A stretch of DNA of 64,000 nucleotides, taken from contig DATGHC010000046.1 of NCBI GenBank assembly GCA_035308165.1, positions 18,118 to 82,117 of the forward strand. The letters run 5' to 3'. Shown here piece by piece: positions 63,613 to 64,000 of the stretch. The notes under the pieces were generated by a model. It was not told the DNA's origin. It made no database searches and saw only the letters and a program-made list of their open reading frames with translations. This stretch comes from DASTCZ01 sp035308165. GTDB lineage: Bacteria; Acidobacteriota; Terriglobia; Acidiferrales; UBA7541. The position numbers and the translations under genes were made by a program. How positions within the stretch are numbered: the stretch's first letter is position 1; each line of letters begins with the position of its first letter.

Positions 63613-63834
63613 ATGGCTGTGGTTGGGACTGCCCTTATCGCAGCCGGCGTCGCAGTGAATCTTTTTTCTGTGTGGCATCACCTTCAACTAATCTGGTCTT
63701 TGGACCTGGGATACGCGGCACGTCCTCATACCACGACGCTGGCCGTGGTAACGGCCGTGTTCCTTGCGCTGGTCGGAATAGGAATGGCGATTTATCTGCT
63801 CTCTGTCCGCGGTCCCGCGCATATGAATTCCTGA
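63613..63834 (+). CDS. Short membrane protein resembling the C-terminal half of DUF202 (YidH)
   Basis: The 73-residue product has two membrane helices (MAVVGTALIAAGVAVNLFSVWHHL and TLAVVTAVFLALVGIGMAIYLLSV). These resemble the second half of DUF202/YidH; the usual N-terminal ERTFLAW(I/V)RT part is missing, and the sequence upstream is the ferritin gene. It may be a trimmed family member or a remnant. A GTG at 63562 would overlap the ferritin gene by 38 bp. No strong ribosome binding site is seen. Confidence 0.55.
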   Translation: MAVVGTALIAAGVAVNLFSVWHHLQLIWSLDLGYAARPHTTTLAVVTAVFLALVGIGMAIYLLSVRGPAHMNS

Positions 63835-63864
63835 AACGATTCCCCAAGTAACAAGGAGACAGTC

Positions 63865-64000
63865 ATGGCAGTGACCACAGAAAACGGCATCGTCTCGACT
63901 CCCAGCAATCACTCAGTGGACCAGGCGGTGGAAAAGCTCAGGGGCATCCTGCAAGCGAAACAGGTCACGCTGTTCGCGCTGGTGGACCATAGTGGAGAAG
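63865..64000 (+). CDS. DUF302 family protein (partial, 3' end beyond window)
   Basis: The reading frame from ATG 63865, after AAGGAGAC, gives GIVSTPSNHSVDQAVEKLRGILQAKQVTLFALVDHSGE, the beginning of a DUF302 domain. Members are small proteins of unknown role, often near stress or metal genes. It is cut by the window edge after 45 codons. Confidence 0.85.
   Translation, partial: MAVTTENGIVSTPSNHSVDQAVEKLRGILQAKQVTLFALVDHSGE

Overview
The window looks like a chromosomal segment of an Acidobacteriota member (Terriglobia-like). This is inferred from the kinds of genes present: an ADOP-type MacB/FtsX permease, a zinc-ribbon serine/threonine kinase with a multi-membrane tail, a double-length ThyX, very large secreted DUF11-repeat proteins, and a moderately GC-rich genome with mostly housekeeping genes. 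No transposase, phage, CRISPR, rRNA or tRNA gene was found. It is a mix of core genes and lineage-specific accessory genes.

Layout. 1-800: end of an FmdB-type zinc ribbon gene and a hicBA toxin-antitoxin pair (minus strand). 947-3136: a radical SAM protein resembling archaeal tetraether lipid synthase, a candidate for making membrane-spanning lipids. 3.5-8.8 kb: an Arg/Gly-rich protein, small hypothetical and membrane proteins, a MOSC protein, an NTF2-like protein and queG. 8.8-13.9 kb: an exported protein made of thirteen 29-residue repeats, a manganese superoxide dismutase, an exported protein, a LuxR regulator and a PuuD-like membrane protein. 14-21.4 kb: murJ, a PH-domain membrane protein with an HpnI-like glycosyltransferase, a YbjQ protein, the large Ser/Thr kinase and an unknown gene.

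21.6-33 kb is a long minus-strand housekeeping run. In transcription order it reads rpmE, double-domain thyX, a small membrane protein, prfA, prmC, dinB, an RsbU-like phosphatase, cca and then lon. 33.2-34.6 kb carries an exported di-haem peroxidase-like protein with a strong terminator.

35.7-52.8 kb is best read as a c-di-GMP and sigma-54 controlled surface-polysaccharide region. It holds a GGDEF-PilZ diguanylate cyclase, three further PilZ proteins, a soluble histidine kinase with an NtrC-type response regulator, an ECF sigma/FecR pair and a CBS protein. It ends in an exopolysaccharide export operon: a sigma-54-type AAA+ regulator without the GAFTGA loop, a Wza-like protein, a beta-barrel, a Wzz-like protein, an ExeA-like ATPase and a CpsD-like kinase, followed by a LuxR regulator. 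Two sigma-54 (-24/-12) promoter-like sites lie here, one before a PilZ gene and one before the operon regulator.

53.1-59.9 kb is a single 6.7-kb gene for a secreted subtilase/sedolisin-like protein with seven DUF11 repeats. 60.3 kb to the end holds the ADOP permease, a ferritin-like protein, a DUF202-like fragment and the start of a DUF302 protein.

Several start codons were moved from the longest open frame to internal ATG/GTG codons on the basis of ribosome binding sites and domain limits; each entry says so.
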